A DNA stretch of 64,000 bases from Salinarimonas sp052380005. GTDB taxonomy: Bacteria > Pseudomonadota > Alphaproteobacteria > Rhizobiales > Beijerinckiaceae. Positions 16,325 through 25,162 of the stretch are shown here, piece by piece; within the stretch, counting starts at the first letter, position 1, and every line of letters starts with the position of its first letter. The notes under the pieces are model-generated. The model was not told where the DNA came from. It did no database searches and saw only the letters and a program-made list of their open reading frames with translations. The stretch lies in the NCBI GenBank assembly GCA_052380005.1, contig JBQTCJ010000001.1; one strand, written 5' to 3'. Made by a program: the position numbers and the translations under genes.

Positions 16325-17188
16325 ATGGCTCTAAGGTTTCTCGTCGTCGAGGGCAACACGCACACCGAGCGTGAGACGCACAGGCGGCATTTCGGAACCA
16401 CCTATGCCGAAGGCTACGCGGCGCTCTTGACGGCGCTCGTGGCGGATGCCGCCTGCGAGATCGCCTGCCCGGCGGACGCGGACGCGCACCTGCCCGATTC
16501 CGGCGGGCTCGCGGGCTATGACGGCGTCTTCCTCACCGGCTCGGCGCTCAACCTCTACGACGGCGGGCCGGCGGTGGCGCGCCAGCTCGAGCTGATGCGC
16601 GCGGTCTACGCCTCGGGGACGCCCGCCTTCGGGTCGTGCTGGGGCCTCCAGGTCGGCGCCGCCGCCGCGGGCGGAACGGTGGTGCGCAACCCGGCGGGCC
16701 GCGAGGTCGGCTTCGCCCGGCGCATCGTGCCGACCCGGGCGGGCCGGGAGCATCCCATGCTCGCCGACAGGCCCGCCGCCTTCGAGGCGCCCGCCGTGCA
16801 TCTCGACATCGTCGAGACGGTGCCCGAGGGGACGACCGTGCTCGCCGGCAACCGCCTCGCGCCGATCCAGGCGGCCGAGATCCGCCACGTGGGCGGCCTG
16901 TTCTGGGGCGTGCAATATCACCCCGAGTTCTCGCTCTGCGAGCTCGCCGCGATCGTCGAGCGCATCGCCGAGCGGCTGACGCAGGAGGGCTTCTTCGCCG
17001 ACGTCGCCGGCGCACGCGCCTATGCGGCGGACCTGCGTACGCTCCACGCCGATCCCGGCCGCGGCGATCTCGCCTGGCGCCACGGCATCGACGCCGAGGT
17101 GCTCGACCCGGCCCGCCGCACCGCCGAGATCGCGCGCTTCGTCGCCCACGCCGTCGTGCCGGCCAAGGCCGCGCGCGGCCGCGCATGA
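16325..17188 (+). CDS. Type 1 glutamine amidotransferase (GMP-synthase-like GATase)
   Basis: Class I amidotransferase domain protein of 287 residues. The catalytic Cys is in FGSCWGLQ (about residue 105) and the His-Glu pair in VQYHPEFS (about 200). It starts directly with the GATase fold (MALRFLVVEGN); the C-terminal 70 residues, after the catalytic pair, are extra to the minimal fold. No synthase partner lies next to it, so the ammonia acceptor or gamma-glutamyl substrate is unknown; stand-alone relatives include gamma-glutamyl hydrolases and PuuD-like enzymes. The next gene starts 17 bases downstream, so they may be one operon. Confidence 0.88.
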   Translation: MALRFLVVEGNTHTERETHRRHFGTTYAEGYAALLTALVADAACEIACPADADAHLPDSGGLAGYDGVFLTGSALNLYDGGPAVARQLELMRAVYASGTPAFGSCWGLQVGAAAAGGTVVRNPAGREVGFARRIVPTRAGREHPMLADRPAAFEAPAVHLDIVETVPEGTTVLAGNRLAPIQAAEIRHVGGLFWGVQYHPEFSLCELAAIVERIAERLTQEGFFADVAGARAYAADLRTLHADPGRGDLAWRHGIDAEVLDPARRTAEIARFVAHAVVPAKAARGRA

Positions 17189-17204
17189 TCCCGGGAGTTC
17201 CGAG

Positions 17205-18176
17205 ATGAGCGCGCCCATCCCCCTGCAGACGGCGCCGCGCTCCGCGGCCCGGCCCCTCGTCGTCCACCGCTCCTCGGGCGATCTCCTGGCGGACCGTCGC
17301 TACGCCTGGGCCGCCGGCTGGCTCGAGGACGGCGACGCCGGCGCCGCCGCCGACCTCGCCGCGCAGGCGCTCGAGCGCGCGCCCGGCTTCGCCCCGGCCT
17401 GGGCGCTGCTCGGGGAGGCGCTCGCCGCGCAGGGCGACGCGACCGGCGCGATCGCGGCGCTGGAGCGGGCGCGGACGCTGGAGCCCGACGACCCGCTGGG
17501 CGTCGGCGTCACGCTCGCACGGCTCGGCGCGCTGCCCGCGGCGGACGCGATGAGCGAGGGCTATGTGCGGGCGCTGTTCGACACCTATGCCGAGCGCTTC
17601 GACGAGCATCTCACCGGCGACCTCGACTACCGCGGGCCGCAATGCCTGCGCGACGCGCTCGACCGGGAGGCGCCGGGGCGTCTCTTCGCCTGCGCGCTCG
17701 ATCTCGGCTGCGGCACCGGGCTGATGGGCGCGGCGATCCGCGACCGGGTGGCGCGGCTGGAGGGCTGCGACCTCGCCCCCGCGATGGTGGAGAAGGCGCG
17801 CGAGAAGGGCCTCTACGACGCGCTCGCGGTGGCCGAGCTGACCGCCTGGCTCGACGCCGCGCCGGCCGGCGGCGCGGACCTGATCCTCGCCGCGGACGTG
17901 CTCGTCTACGTGGGCGACCCGGTCCACGTGCTCGCCGCCGCCCGCGGCGCGCTCGCGCCGGGCGGGCTCTTCGCCTTCACGGCCCAGGCGCTCGACGAGG
18001 CGATCGCGGGGGAGGGCTGGGCCATCGGCGCGGACGCCCGCTTCGCCCACGGCGCGCGCTTCCTGCGCGAGCGTGCGACGGGCGCGGGCCTGCGCGTCCT
18101 GCGGCTCGAGCCCGTCGTCACCCGCCGCGACGCGGGCCGGCCGGTGCCCGGCCACCTCGTGGTGCTGACCCGCTGA
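17205..18176 (+). CDS. SAM-dependent methyltransferase with N-terminal TPR segment
   Basis: 323-residue protein: an N-terminal TPR-like region (about 25-95; AWALLGEALAAQGDATGAIAA) followed by a class I methyltransferase. The SAM motif is ALDLGCGTGLMGAAI (about 161-175), motif II is in GCDLAPAMVEKAREKGLYD, and DLILAADVLVYVGD follows. This TPR-plus-methyltransferase layout resembles alphaproteobacterial trans-acting methyltransferases of unknown target. ATG 17205 has GGGAG about 8 bases upstream. No stronger substrate clue is visible. Confidence 0.88.
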   Translation: MSAPIPLQTAPRSAARPLVVHRSSGDLLADRRYAWAAGWLEDGDAGAAADLAAQALERAPGFAPAWALLGEALAAQGDATGAIAALERARTLEPDDPLGVGVTLARLGALPAADAMSEGYVRALFDTYAERFDEHLTGDLDYRGPQCLRDALDREAPGRLFACALDLGCGTGLMGAAIRDRVARLEGCDLAPAMVEKAREKGLYDALAVAELTAWLDAAPAGGADLILAADVLVYVGDPVHVLAAARGALAPGGLFAFTAQALDEAIAGEGWAIGADARFAHGARFLRERATGAGLRVLRLEPVVTRRDAGRPVPGHLVVLTR

Positions 18177-18327
18177 CCACCTCGCGCCCCTGTCGGCGCC
18201 GGCGGCCGGCGGCGGGTCCCGCGCACGTTTCCCGCGAGGCGCCTCTTGCCGCCCCAGCGCGCCCATGCTATCGCGTCCGCCGCCGCTCACGGGACGAGGG
18301 CCTCGCGCCCGCGTCCCACCTCGGTTC

Positions 18328-18417
18328 GGAGAGGTGGCAGAGTGGTTGAATGCACCGCACTCGAAATGCGGCATACGGGCAACCGTATCGGGGGTTCGAA
18401 TCCCCCCCTCTCCGCCA
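18328..18417 (+). tRNA. tRNA-Ser (CGA)
   Basis: 90-base class II tRNA with encoded CCA. Acceptor GGAGAGG pairs with CCTCTCC. The anticodon loop CTCGAAA gives CGA. There is a long variable arm (ATACGGGCAACCGTAT) and a T-arm GGGGGTTCGAATCCCCC. An apparent recombinase remnant lies immediately downstream. Confidence 0.97.
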
Positions 18418-18520
18418 GCTGAACTGTGACCGCGGTTGCGCAGCCCGATGAACGGCGCGCCCAGGGTATAGAGCCGCTCCCCCTTCGTCCCCCCCTACGG
18501 CTGCCCTCAGGTCCTCCCCC

Positions 18521-18741
18521 TCACGCCTCGGCCTCCTCCTCCGCGAGGAGGCGGTAGACCGATGCGCGCCCGATTCCCACGCGGCGGGCGATCTCGGCGG
18601 GGTCGATCCCCTCGGCGTGGAGCCGGCGCACGTCCCCCGCCTTCGCTCGTGCCGTCGGCGCGAGGCCCCGATACGCGCCTTCGTCCTTCGCGTTCGCGAC
18701 GCGGGCCCGCTGGCGTTCCGGCATCGGCTCGCGCTCGAACG
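18521..18741 (-). pseudogene. C-terminal remnant of a serine recombinase (resolvase/invertase)
   Basis: The minus strand encodes FEREPMPERQRARVANAKDEG followed within 20 residues by ARAKAGDVRRLHAEG and IARRVGIGRASVYRLLAEEE. These are the linker helix and the Hin-type DNA-binding HTH found at the C-terminus of resolvase/invertase recombinases, ending in a normal stop at 18521. The catalytic N-terminal domain is absent: upstream sequence in this and the other minus frames is not recognisable and the bounding frame reads into the start of the next plus-strand gene. I read it as a decayed mobile element beside tRNA-Ser. Confidence 0.7.
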
Positions 18742-18941
18742 CGGCAGCACACCCGGCGGCATCATGCACAGCCACGGCGGCCCGATGGCCGTCGTCGCGG
18801 CGGGGCTCGAGCCGTGGATCTCGGGACCGCCGGGTCGCTCGGCTCGAGAACCCGTCGCGGTCTCCAGCTGGCCCACGGCTTGCTCGGTGCCCTCCGTCGG
18901 ATGCAGCCGCAGTGGCGCGGCTTAACGCGGAGAGAGATATC

Positions 18942-19517
18942 GTGGCCGAGAAGAACGGCGCCGGGAGCGGGTCCGGCGGAAGCAAGCCGAGGGTTGATCG
19001 GATCACCCTCGTGTTCGTCGTGATCGCCGGCATCAGCGGCGCGGTCGTCTGGCTGCGCGACGGCGCCGACGTGGTCCTGGCGACGACGGGCGCCTCGCTG
19101 GCGCTCCTCGCCTACCTCGCCCCGCAGGTGTTCGCGGGGCTCGTGATCGGCGGTTTCGTGCAGGAGCTCGTTCCCCGCGAGAAGGTCGCACGGCGGCTCG
19201 GCGGCGAGTCCGGCATGCGCGGCCTCGCGCTCGCCTGCGGGCTCGGCCTCGTCACGCCCGGCGGGCCGTTCACCTCCTTCCCGCTCGTCTACGCCCTCTA
19301 CGTGGCCGGCGCCGACATCGGTGCGCTCGTCGCCTACGTCACGGCCTGGTCGCTCGTCGGGATCCACCGGGTCTTCGTCTTCGAGCTGCCTTTCCTCGGG
19401 CCGGATCTCGCCGCGTTGCGCTTCCTCGCGAGCCTCCCCCTGCCGATCCTCGCGGGCTTCCTCGCGCGCGGCATCGGCCGGCATCCGGCGATCGCCCTGC
19501 CGAGGTCGCCGTCGTGA
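18942..19517 (+). CDS. Half-size membrane permease, YraQ/UPF0718-like (first copy)
   Basis: 191-residue membrane protein of which I recognise the general YraQ/UPF0718-like permease pattern with low certainty. After a Gly/Ser-rich cytoplasmic tail come about five hydrophobic segments (ITLVFVVIAGISGAVVWL, LALLAYLAPQVFAGLVIGGF and onward). Key motif region: VPREKVARRLGGESGMRGLA, then TPGGPFTSFPL and WSLVGIHRVFVFELPF. The next gene repeats the same motifs, so the two are a tandem paralogous pair, probably forming one heteromeric channel. GTG 18942 is chosen because GGAGAGAG sits just upstream; another GTG at 18912 is in frame. Function (ion or small solute transport) is unknown. Confidence 0.75.
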   Translation: MAEKNGAGSGSGGSKPRVDRITLVFVVIAGISGAVVWLRDGADVVLATTGASLALLAYLAPQVFAGLVIGGFVQELVPREKVARRLGGESGMRGLALACGLGLVTPGGPFTSFPLVYALYVAGADIGALVAYVTAWSLVGIHRVFVFELPFLGPDLAALRFLASLPLPILAGFLARGIGRHPAIALPRSPS

Positions 19518-20026
19518 TCGCGGGCGTGCTCGGCCTCCTCGCCGTCGCCGCGCTCGTGGCGCTCGTGACCGGATTGAAACGGCCGTCCAGCGTGCGGCCC
19601 GCCGCCCGCTTCGTCGTCCGGCAGGGCGGCCCCCTGGCCCTGCGCCTGCCGGTCGCGCTCGTCGCGGCGGGCTTCCTGGGGCTTCTCGTCCCGCAGGAAC
19701 TGGTGGCCGGCAGCCTCGGGGAGGAGACCGGCCTGCGCGGCATCCTGCTCGCGTCCCTCGTCGGCTGCTTCCTGCCCGGCGGGCCGACCGTGACGTTCCC
19801 GCTCGCGCTCGTCTTCTGGAACGCGGGCGCGGGCGCGCCGCAGATGGTGGCGCTGCTCACCGCATGGTCCGTGTTCGCCTTCCACCGCCTGATGGCGTTC
19901 GAGCTGCCGATCATGGGCTGGCGCTTCGTGGCGATCCGGCTGATCTCCTCCGCGGCCCTGCCCACGCTCGCCGGGATCGCGGCCGGGGCGGCGACGGCGC
20001 TGTCGGGGATCACGATCGGGCGCTGA
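19514..20026 (+). CDS. Half-size membrane permease, YraQ/UPF0718-like (second copy)
   Basis: 170-residue membrane protein starting in a GTGA overlap with the first copy, so strictly co-translated. It mirrors the first: VPQELVAGSLGEETGLRGIL, then LPGGPTVTFPLAL and WSVFAFHRLMAFELPIMGWR, with similar spacing. Together the two supply roughly ten membrane segments, about the size of a single full-length UPF0718 permease, so the pair may be a split form of one. The conserved PGGP and FELP positions could line the pore; that is inference. Confidence 0.75.
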   Translation: MIAGVLGLLAVAALVALVTGLKRPSSVRPAARFVVRQGGPLALRLPVALVAAGFLGLLVPQELVAGSLGEETGLRGILLASLVGCFLPGGPTVTFPLALVFWNAGAGAPQMVALLTAWSVFAFHRLMAFELPIMGWRFVAIRLISSAALPTLAGIAAGAATALSGITIGR

Positions 20027-20103
20027 GCCGAGGCCGCGCCGAAGCTGGCACGGCCGTTGCGCAAGGGACGGGGCATCCCTCCGCCCCGTTAAGCGAGATT
20101 CGC

Positions 20104-21339
20104 GTGCTTCAGATCGCCCCGCCGTCGTCCCGGCCGCCCCTGCCCTTGAAGCAGATCGGGCCGATCCTCGTGCTCATCGTCCTCGTCATGGCCGGCAACG
20201 GCATGGTCGTGCCGATGATGTCGCTCTACGCCCAGCAGTTCAACGTCAGCGGAACGCTCGTGGGCATGATGATCACGCTCTTCGGCGTCGGCCGGCTCGT
20301 CGCCAACATCCCCGCCGGCATGGCCTCGGAGCGCTTCGGACGGCGGCCCTTCATGTGCCTGGGACCCGCGATCATCGCGGTCGGCGCCTTCGGCGCGGCG
20401 CTGGCCGAGACGTTCGAGCCCCTCCTGTTCTGGCGCTTCGTCCAGGGCGTCGGCTCGGGCGTGTACATGACCGTGTCCGCCACCGTCCTCGTGCAGATCT
20501 CGCGGGTCGGGGAGCGCGGCCGGATGATGGCGCTCTACCAGGGCGGGCTCCTGTTCGGCGCCGGCATCGGCCCGGGCATCGGCGGGCTGCTGGTCGCCTG
20601 GATGGGCTTCGCGGCCCCGTTCTGGGCCTTCGGGATCGTCGCGCTCGCGGCGCTGCTCGTCGCCCTCGTCGCCTTCGAGGAGCCGGCGGCGGAGCCCCCC
20701 GGCTCCGGGGCGGCGTCCGCCGGGGCCCCCGCCCAACTGCCGGCGCCGACGCTTCGAGGGCTCTTGATCGAGCCGACCTTCCTCTATCTCAGCCTGATCA
20801 ATTTCGGCGTCTTCTTCACGCGCACCGCCTCGCAATGGGTGACCATCCCGCTCATCGCCGCGCAGACCTTCGCGATGCCCGTCGCCGTGATCGGGGGCGC
20901 GCTCACGCTCATCGCCGTCTCGAATTTCCTGATGCTGCCGATGGTGGGCTCGGTCATCGACCGGGTCGGATCGCGGGTGGTGACGATCTGGTCGACGGTC
21001 GCCACCGCGGTCTCGCTCGTCATGATCGCCTTCGCCGGGCACGTCGCGCTGTTCTGGGCGGCGATGGTGCTCATGGGGATCGCCGGCGCCTTCAGCGGAC
21101 CGTCGGTCGCCGCAGCGCTCGCGGATCGGATGCCGCGGGGGCTGCAGGGACCGGCGATGGGCGTGCAGCGGGTCGTCGGGGATGCCGGCTTCGTCGTCGC
21201 CCCGCTCTTCGTCGGTCTCGTCTACGACACGACCGCGCTCGGCAACGAGGGAGCGGTGTGGATCAACGCCATCCTGATGGCCGCCGCCGCGGCCCTGTTC
21301 GCCTTCGGCGCGCGGCCGACGCCGGCGCCGAAGGCGTGA
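20104..21339 (+). CDS. MFS transporter (drug-efflux-like)
   Basis: Major facilitator of 411 residues with twelve hydrophobic segments. It has motif A-like GRLVANIPAGMASERFGRRP between helices 2 and 3 and a MALYQGGLLFGAGIGPGIGG stretch in helix 5 typical of DHA1 antiporters. The central loop is Ala/Pro-rich. GTG 20104 is preferred: it follows a purine-rich AAGCGAGA and gives the right N-terminal length; the frame is open far upstream but overlaps the permease pair. Likely exporter of a drug or metabolite; substrate unknown. Convergent with the alpha/beta hydrolase gene. Confidence 0.9.
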   Translation: MLQIAPPSSRPPLPLKQIGPILVLIVLVMAGNGMVVPMMSLYAQQFNVSGTLVGMMITLFGVGRLVANIPAGMASERFGRRPFMCLGPAIIAVGAFGAALAETFEPLLFWRFVQGVGSGVYMTVSATVLVQISRVGERGRMMALYQGGLLFGAGIGPGIGGLLVAWMGFAAPFWAFGIVALAALLVALVAFEEPAAEPPGSGAASAGAPAQLPAPTLRGLLIEPTFLYLSLINFGVFFTRTASQWVTIPLIAAQTFAMPVAVIGGALTLIAVSNFLMLPMVGSVIDRVGSRVVTIWSTVATAVSLVMIAFAGHVALFWAAMVLMGIAGAFSGPSVAAALADRMPRGLQGPAMGVQRVVGDAGFVVAPLFVGLVYDTTALGNEGAVWINAILMAAAAALFAFGARPTPAPKA

Positions 21340-21348
21340 TCGGCCGCG

Positions 21349-22167
21349 TCAGAAGGCCGGCGACAGGGGGCGCGGGCCGTCGGGGAAGAGGCCGTGGCGC
21401 ATCAGGAACTCGATCATGAACCGGTTGAACAGCCACGGCTGCTCGATCTGGCAGGCGTGCCCGGCGCCGTGCAGGACCCGCAGCTCGCATCCCGGCACCC
21501 GGTCCTGCAGGTCGAAGGCGCGCTGGTGCGAGTTGTCCTCGCTGCCGGTGAGGACGATCATCGGGCAGGCGATCTTCTCGTGGTGGTCGTCCGCATCGGG
21601 CTGGGCCAGGGCCTCGAACTGATGCAGGATCGTCGTCACGTCGGCGAACGCGTTGCGCTCGGCGAAGAGGTTGGCGAAATAGTGCGCCATGGGCGTCTGA
21701 CGAAACGCCGGGCTGAAGTCCTGGAACGTGTAGTCCCAGCGGAAGTCGATGCCGTACTTGGAATACTGCTTGATCCGCCGCGCGGCGAACTCCTTGCCGG
21801 GATTGTAGCCCGTGCCGCAGACGACGAGCGCCTTCGTCCGATCCGGCTTCTGGTGGTGCATGTAGGGCACGATCGAGGAGCCGACCGAGCAGCCGACCAG
21901 GATCGCGTCCTCCTCACCCGGGAACGCGTCGTCGATCGCCTCCCAGCACGCCTGCGCCATGTCGTCCATCGTCAGGCCGCGCTCGGCCGTCGGCGAGCGG
22001 CCGTAGCCGGGAATGTCGATCGCGATGCATCGGAACCACGTCGACAGGTGCGTCGTCTGGAAGATCCAGCAGGACTGGTCCATCGGGTTCGGGTGCACGA
22101 AGGCGATGACGGGGCCCGATCGCCCCATGCGCTCGTAGTAGAGCGGTCCGTTCACGTTGCGAGCCAT
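21349..22167 (-). CDS. Alpha/beta hydrolase
   Basis: 272-residue alpha/beta-hydrolase-fold enzyme. The nucleophile elbow is VGCSVGSSI (Ser about residue 99), the acid is probably Asp in LTGSEDNSHQ (about 213), and the general base is His in GAGHACQIEQP (about 241). An oxyanion-hole HPNP segment lies near residue 25. The family covers esterases, C-C hydrolases and dehalogenases; the cap region (YSKYGIDFRWDYTF) does not tell which. It is divergently placed to the second ABC operon across a 420-base gap, so it may process that system's substrate. Confidence 0.88.
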   Translation of the reverse strand: MARNVNGPLYYERMGRSGPVIAFVHPNPMDQSCWIFQTTHLSTWFRCIAIDIPGYGRSPTAERGLTMDDMAQACWEAIDDAFPGEEDAILVGCSVGSSIVPYMHHQKPDRTKALVVCGTGYNPGKEFAARRIKQYSKYGIDFRWDYTFQDFSPAFRQTPMAHYFANLFAERNAFADVTTILHQFEALAQPDADDHHEKIACPMIVLTGSEDNSHQRAFDLQDRVPGCELRVLHGAGHACQIEQPWLFNRFMIEFLMRHGLFPDGPRPLSPAF

Positions 22168-22587
22168 CTGATGGATCTCCCCTGTGCCATGCCGTCCGGG
22201 CGCGCGCCGCGCCGGAGCGCGCCGACGGCGGTGGCCCGGCGCAGCAAGGCACATGCCAGCGATCATCGCGCAGCGTACGGCATCGGCGTCTTCGAGCTGC
22301 GACCGTCAAGTCTTCGGCGATGGGGCGATGCATCGTCGAATCCGACGGGATCGACATCGCGACAGGTGAGATTGTCTTCGACCTGGCGTTAAGTTGGCGC
22401 TTAACCCCTCGATGGCGCTTTCTGCATCGCGCTGCCCGCCGTATGCGGCACGTGGACTTCATGCGAACCTCGATCGCTCCCCAATTACCGTACATCCCTC
22501 TGCGTCAGCATGTGGCACGCGGCTTGCGGCCGCGGTGCGAGGCGTCGCCCATCGGGGCGGCGCGGCGCACCAGCGGGGAGATCGGAC
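22168..22587. other. 420-base divergent intergenic region
   Basis: Separates the alpha/beta hydrolase gene from the second ABC operon. The base composition is lower in GC near 22260-22510 than in the genes. I see an 18-base dyad at 22388-22405 and a GACA/TGTC pair near 22360, but no convincing gene. It should hold both promoters. Confidence 0.6.
22388..22405 (+). promoter_or_regulatory. Dyad, possible LysR-type operator
   Basis: GTTAAG-TTGGCG-CTTAAC is a perfect 6+6 inverted repeat with a 6-base spacer, about 180 bases before the start of the ABC operon. LysR-type regulators bind interrupted dyads of about this kind and a LysR gene closes the operon region (29783-30757). No copy was found near the LysR start, so assignment is weak. 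Confidence 0.35.
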
Positions 22588-24198
22588 ATGGACAGACGCA
22601 CCTTCCTCAAGACCGGCGTTGCGGCCGGAGTCCTCGCCGGCGTCCGGCCGGCGCCGGCTCGGGCGCAGGGCGAGTCGGTCCTGCGGCTCGCGATGACGCT
22701 GAGCGACATTCCACAGACGACCGGCATGGCCACCCAGGGCGCCGAGGGCATCCGCTTCATCACGAACACGATCTACGACGGGCTCCTGCGGTGGGACCTC
22801 TCGCAGGGCGAGACCACGGCCGAGATGGTGCCCTCGCTGGCCGAGAGCTACGAGGTCGACGAATCGGGCACGGTGTGGACGTTCAACCTGCGCCGCGGCG
22901 TCACCTTCCACGACGGCGCGCCCTTCGGCGCCGACGACGTGATCTGGAACCTCGACAAGCTCATCGACCGGGACTCGCCGCAATACGACCAGGCCCAGGC
23001 CAACCAGGCCGGCAACTTCCTCGCCAACGTCGCGGCCTACGAGAAGATCGACGACTTCACGGTCTCGATCACGACGACGGCCCCGGACTCGATGTTCTTC
23101 TACAAGGTCGACCGGGTCGGCATGTCCTCGCCGCGCCATTGGGAGGCGCTCGGCGGCGACTGGGCCGCCTTCGCCGCGCAGCCCTCCGGCACGGGTCCCT
23201 TCAAGCTCGTCGAGCTCGTCCCGCGCGAGCGCGCCGAGCTCGTCAAGAACGCCGACTACTGGGACCCCAACCGCGTGCCCAAGGTCGACCGGCTCACGCT
23301 GTTCGCGATGCCCGACCCGACGACCCGCGTCGCCGCGCTCCTGTCCGGCCAGGTCGACTGGGTCGAGGCGCCGCCGCCGGACACGATCCCGCGCATCGAG
23401 CAGTCCGGCGCCCGGATCGTCATGAACGTCTACCCGCACGTCTGGCCCTACTGGCTGAGCTTCCACGAGAGCTCGCCCTTCCGGGACATCAACGTGCGCC
23501 GTGCGGCAAACCTCGCCATCGATCGCGAGGGCATCGCGCAGTTCCTCGGCGGCGTCGCCCGCCCGGCCAAGGGCCTCGTCGCCGACACGAGCCCCTGGTT
23601 CGGCAGCCCGACCTTCGACGTGCGCTACGACCCGGAGGAGGCGAGGCGGCTGATGGCCGAGGCGGGCTACGGGCCGGACAACCGCTGCCCGATCAAGCTC
23701 CTGACCTCGCAGGCGGGCTCCGGCCAGATGCAGCCGATGCCGATGTCGGAGATCTGCCAGGAGAACCTCAACGCGGTCGGCTTCGACGTCGAGGTGGAGG
23801 TCGTCGACTGGGAGGCCCTCCGGGCCCGCCGCGCGGCCCGCGCCGACGGCGCCGCGAACGAGGGCACGTTCGGCCTCAACAATTCCTGGTCCTTCCAAGA
23901 CCCGGACTTCGGCTTCATGAGCGCCTTCATGAGCGAGCGGGCGCCGCCCAACGGAAACAATTGGGGCCTCTTCTCCGATCCGAAGGCGGACGAGCTCGGC
24001 AAGGCGGCGCAGATGACCTTCGACCCGGCCGAGCGCGACGCCGCGATCGCCCGGCTGCACGAGTACCTCGTCGACCAGTCGGTGTGGATCTTGGTCGTCC
24101 ACGACATGAACCCGCGCGCGCTCGCGGCGAACGTCCAGGGCTTCGTGGCGCCTCAGAACTGGTACATCGACCTCACCTCGGTCTCGGTCGGGGCCTGA
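22588..24198 (+). CDS. ABC transporter family 5 substrate-binding protein, Tat-exported
   Basis: Periplasmic receptor of 536 residues of the peptide/opine/nickel class (SBP_bac_5). The N-terminus is a twin-arginine signal: RRTFLKTGVAAGVLAG, then AGVRPAPARAQ with a likely cut after ARA, so the protein is exported folded. The rest shows the family pattern: WTFNLRRGVTFHDGAPF, GADDVIWNLDKL, SGTGPFKLVELVPRERAEL. The two permeases, two ATPases and an amidase follow in one operon. Ligand unknown; the amidase suggests an amide. ATG 22588 follows a GGGGAG site at about 10 bases. Confidence 0.93.
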   Translation: MDRRTFLKTGVAAGVLAGVRPAPARAQGESVLRLAMTLSDIPQTTGMATQGAEGIRFITNTIYDGLLRWDLSQGETTAEMVPSLAESYEVDESGTVWTFNLRRGVTFHDGAPFGADDVIWNLDKLIDRDSPQYDQAQANQAGNFLANVAAYEKIDDFTVSITTTAPDSMFFYKVDRVGMSSPRHWEALGGDWAAFAAQPSGTGPFKLVELVPRERAELVKNADYWDPNRVPKVDRLTLFAMPDPTTRVAALLSGQVDWVEAPPPDTIPRIEQSGARIVMNVYPHVWPYWLSFHESSPFRDINVRRAANLAIDREGIAQFLGGVARPAKGLVADTSPWFGSPTFDVRYDPEEARRLMAEAGYGPDNRCPIKLLTSQAGSGQMQPMPMSEICQENLNAVGFDVEVEVVDWEALRARRAARADGAANEGTFGLNNSWSFQDPDFGFMSAFMSERAPPNGNNWGLFSDPKADELGKAAQMTFDPAERDAAIARLHEYLVDQSVWILVVHDMNPRALAANVQGFVAPQNWYIDLTSVSVGA

Positions 24199-24202
24199 GC
24201 CG

Positions 24203-25159
24203 ATGCTGCGCTTCGTCCTCCAGCGGCTCGCCTACGCGCTGCCGATCATCGTCGGCGTCTCGCTGATCTGCTTTCTCCTGGTGCATCTCGCACCGGGAGA
24301 TCCGGCCAGCGCGCTGATCCCCGACGACACCCCGCCGGAGGTCGCCGCGCAGATCCGGGCGGCCTACGGCTTCGACCAGCCTCTGCCGCTCCAGTACCTG
24401 CGCTGGCTCGGGAACGTCGCCGGCGGCGATCTCGGGCTCTCGCTCTCGACGCGCCGTCCCGTGATCGAGGAGGTGCTGCCGGCGGTCGCGAACACGCTGC
24501 GGCTCGCCTTCGGCGCGATCGTGCTCGCCTGCGTCGCGGGCGTGCTGCTGGGCACCCTCGCCGCCTACCGCGCGGGGCGCGCGTCGGACCGGGCGATCAG
24601 CGCCGTCGGAATCTCCGGCATGTCCGTGCCGCAATATTGGCTCGGCATCGTCCTCGTGATCGTCTTCTCCGTCGAGCTGGGGCTGCTTCCGGCGACGGGA
24701 ATGGGCGATCCCGACGCGGGCCTCGCCACCCGATGGACGCACATGATCCTGCCGACGATCACGCTCGCGACCGTACCGGCGGGCGTGATCGCTCGCTCGG
24801 TGCGCTCGGCCGTGTCGGAGGTGCTCCAGCAGGAATACGTCCAGGCGCTCGAAGCCAAGGGCCTGCCGAGCCACTGGGTCGTCGCCCACGTCGCCAAGAA
24901 CGCGGCGCCCGCGCTCCTCGCCATCATCGGCCTCCAGTTCGCGAACCTGCTCGGCGGCTCGATCCTCGTCGAGACGATCTTCGCCTGGCCGGGCTCCGGC
25001 TACCTGCTGAACTCGGCGATCTTCCTGCGCGACCTGCCCTTGATGCAGGGGACCGTCCTCGTCCTCGCGCTCTTCTTCGTCCTCACCAACCTGGCGGTCG
25101 ATCTCCTGCAGATGGTGCTCGATCCGCGCATGAACAGCGCCCGGCGCGGGAGCGGCTGA
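24203..25159 (+). CDS. ABC transporter permease (DppB type)
   Basis: 318-residue inner-membrane permease. N-terminal helix is YALPIIVGVSLICFLLVHLA, followed by GFDQPLPLQYLRWLGNVAGG and the transport domain. The EAA-type coupling loop reads VQALEAKGLPSHWVVAHVAK near residue 213, ending in NAAPALLAIIG. It begins 4 bases after the receptor gene and ends 3 bases before the next permease. Confidence 0.93.
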   Translation: MLRFVLQRLAYALPIIVGVSLICFLLVHLAPGDPASALIPDDTPPEVAAQIRAAYGFDQPLPLQYLRWLGNVAGGDLGLSLSTRRPVIEEVLPAVANTLRLAFGAIVLACVAGVLLGTLAAYRAGRASDRAISAVGISGMSVPQYWLGIVLVIVFSVELGLLPATGMGDPDAGLATRWTHMILPTITLATVPAGVIARSVRSAVSEVLQQEYVQALEAKGLPSHWVVAHVAKNAAPALLAIIGLQFANLLGGSILVETIFAWPGSGYLLNSAIFLRDLPLMQGTVLVLALFFVLTNLAVDLLQMVLDPRMNSARRGSG

Positions 25160-25162
25160 CCC

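Noticed and set aside
18562..19023. Plus-strand frames overlapping the recombinase remnant
   Set aside because: No homology signal and Arg-rich; the minus-strand HTH reading is clearly better.
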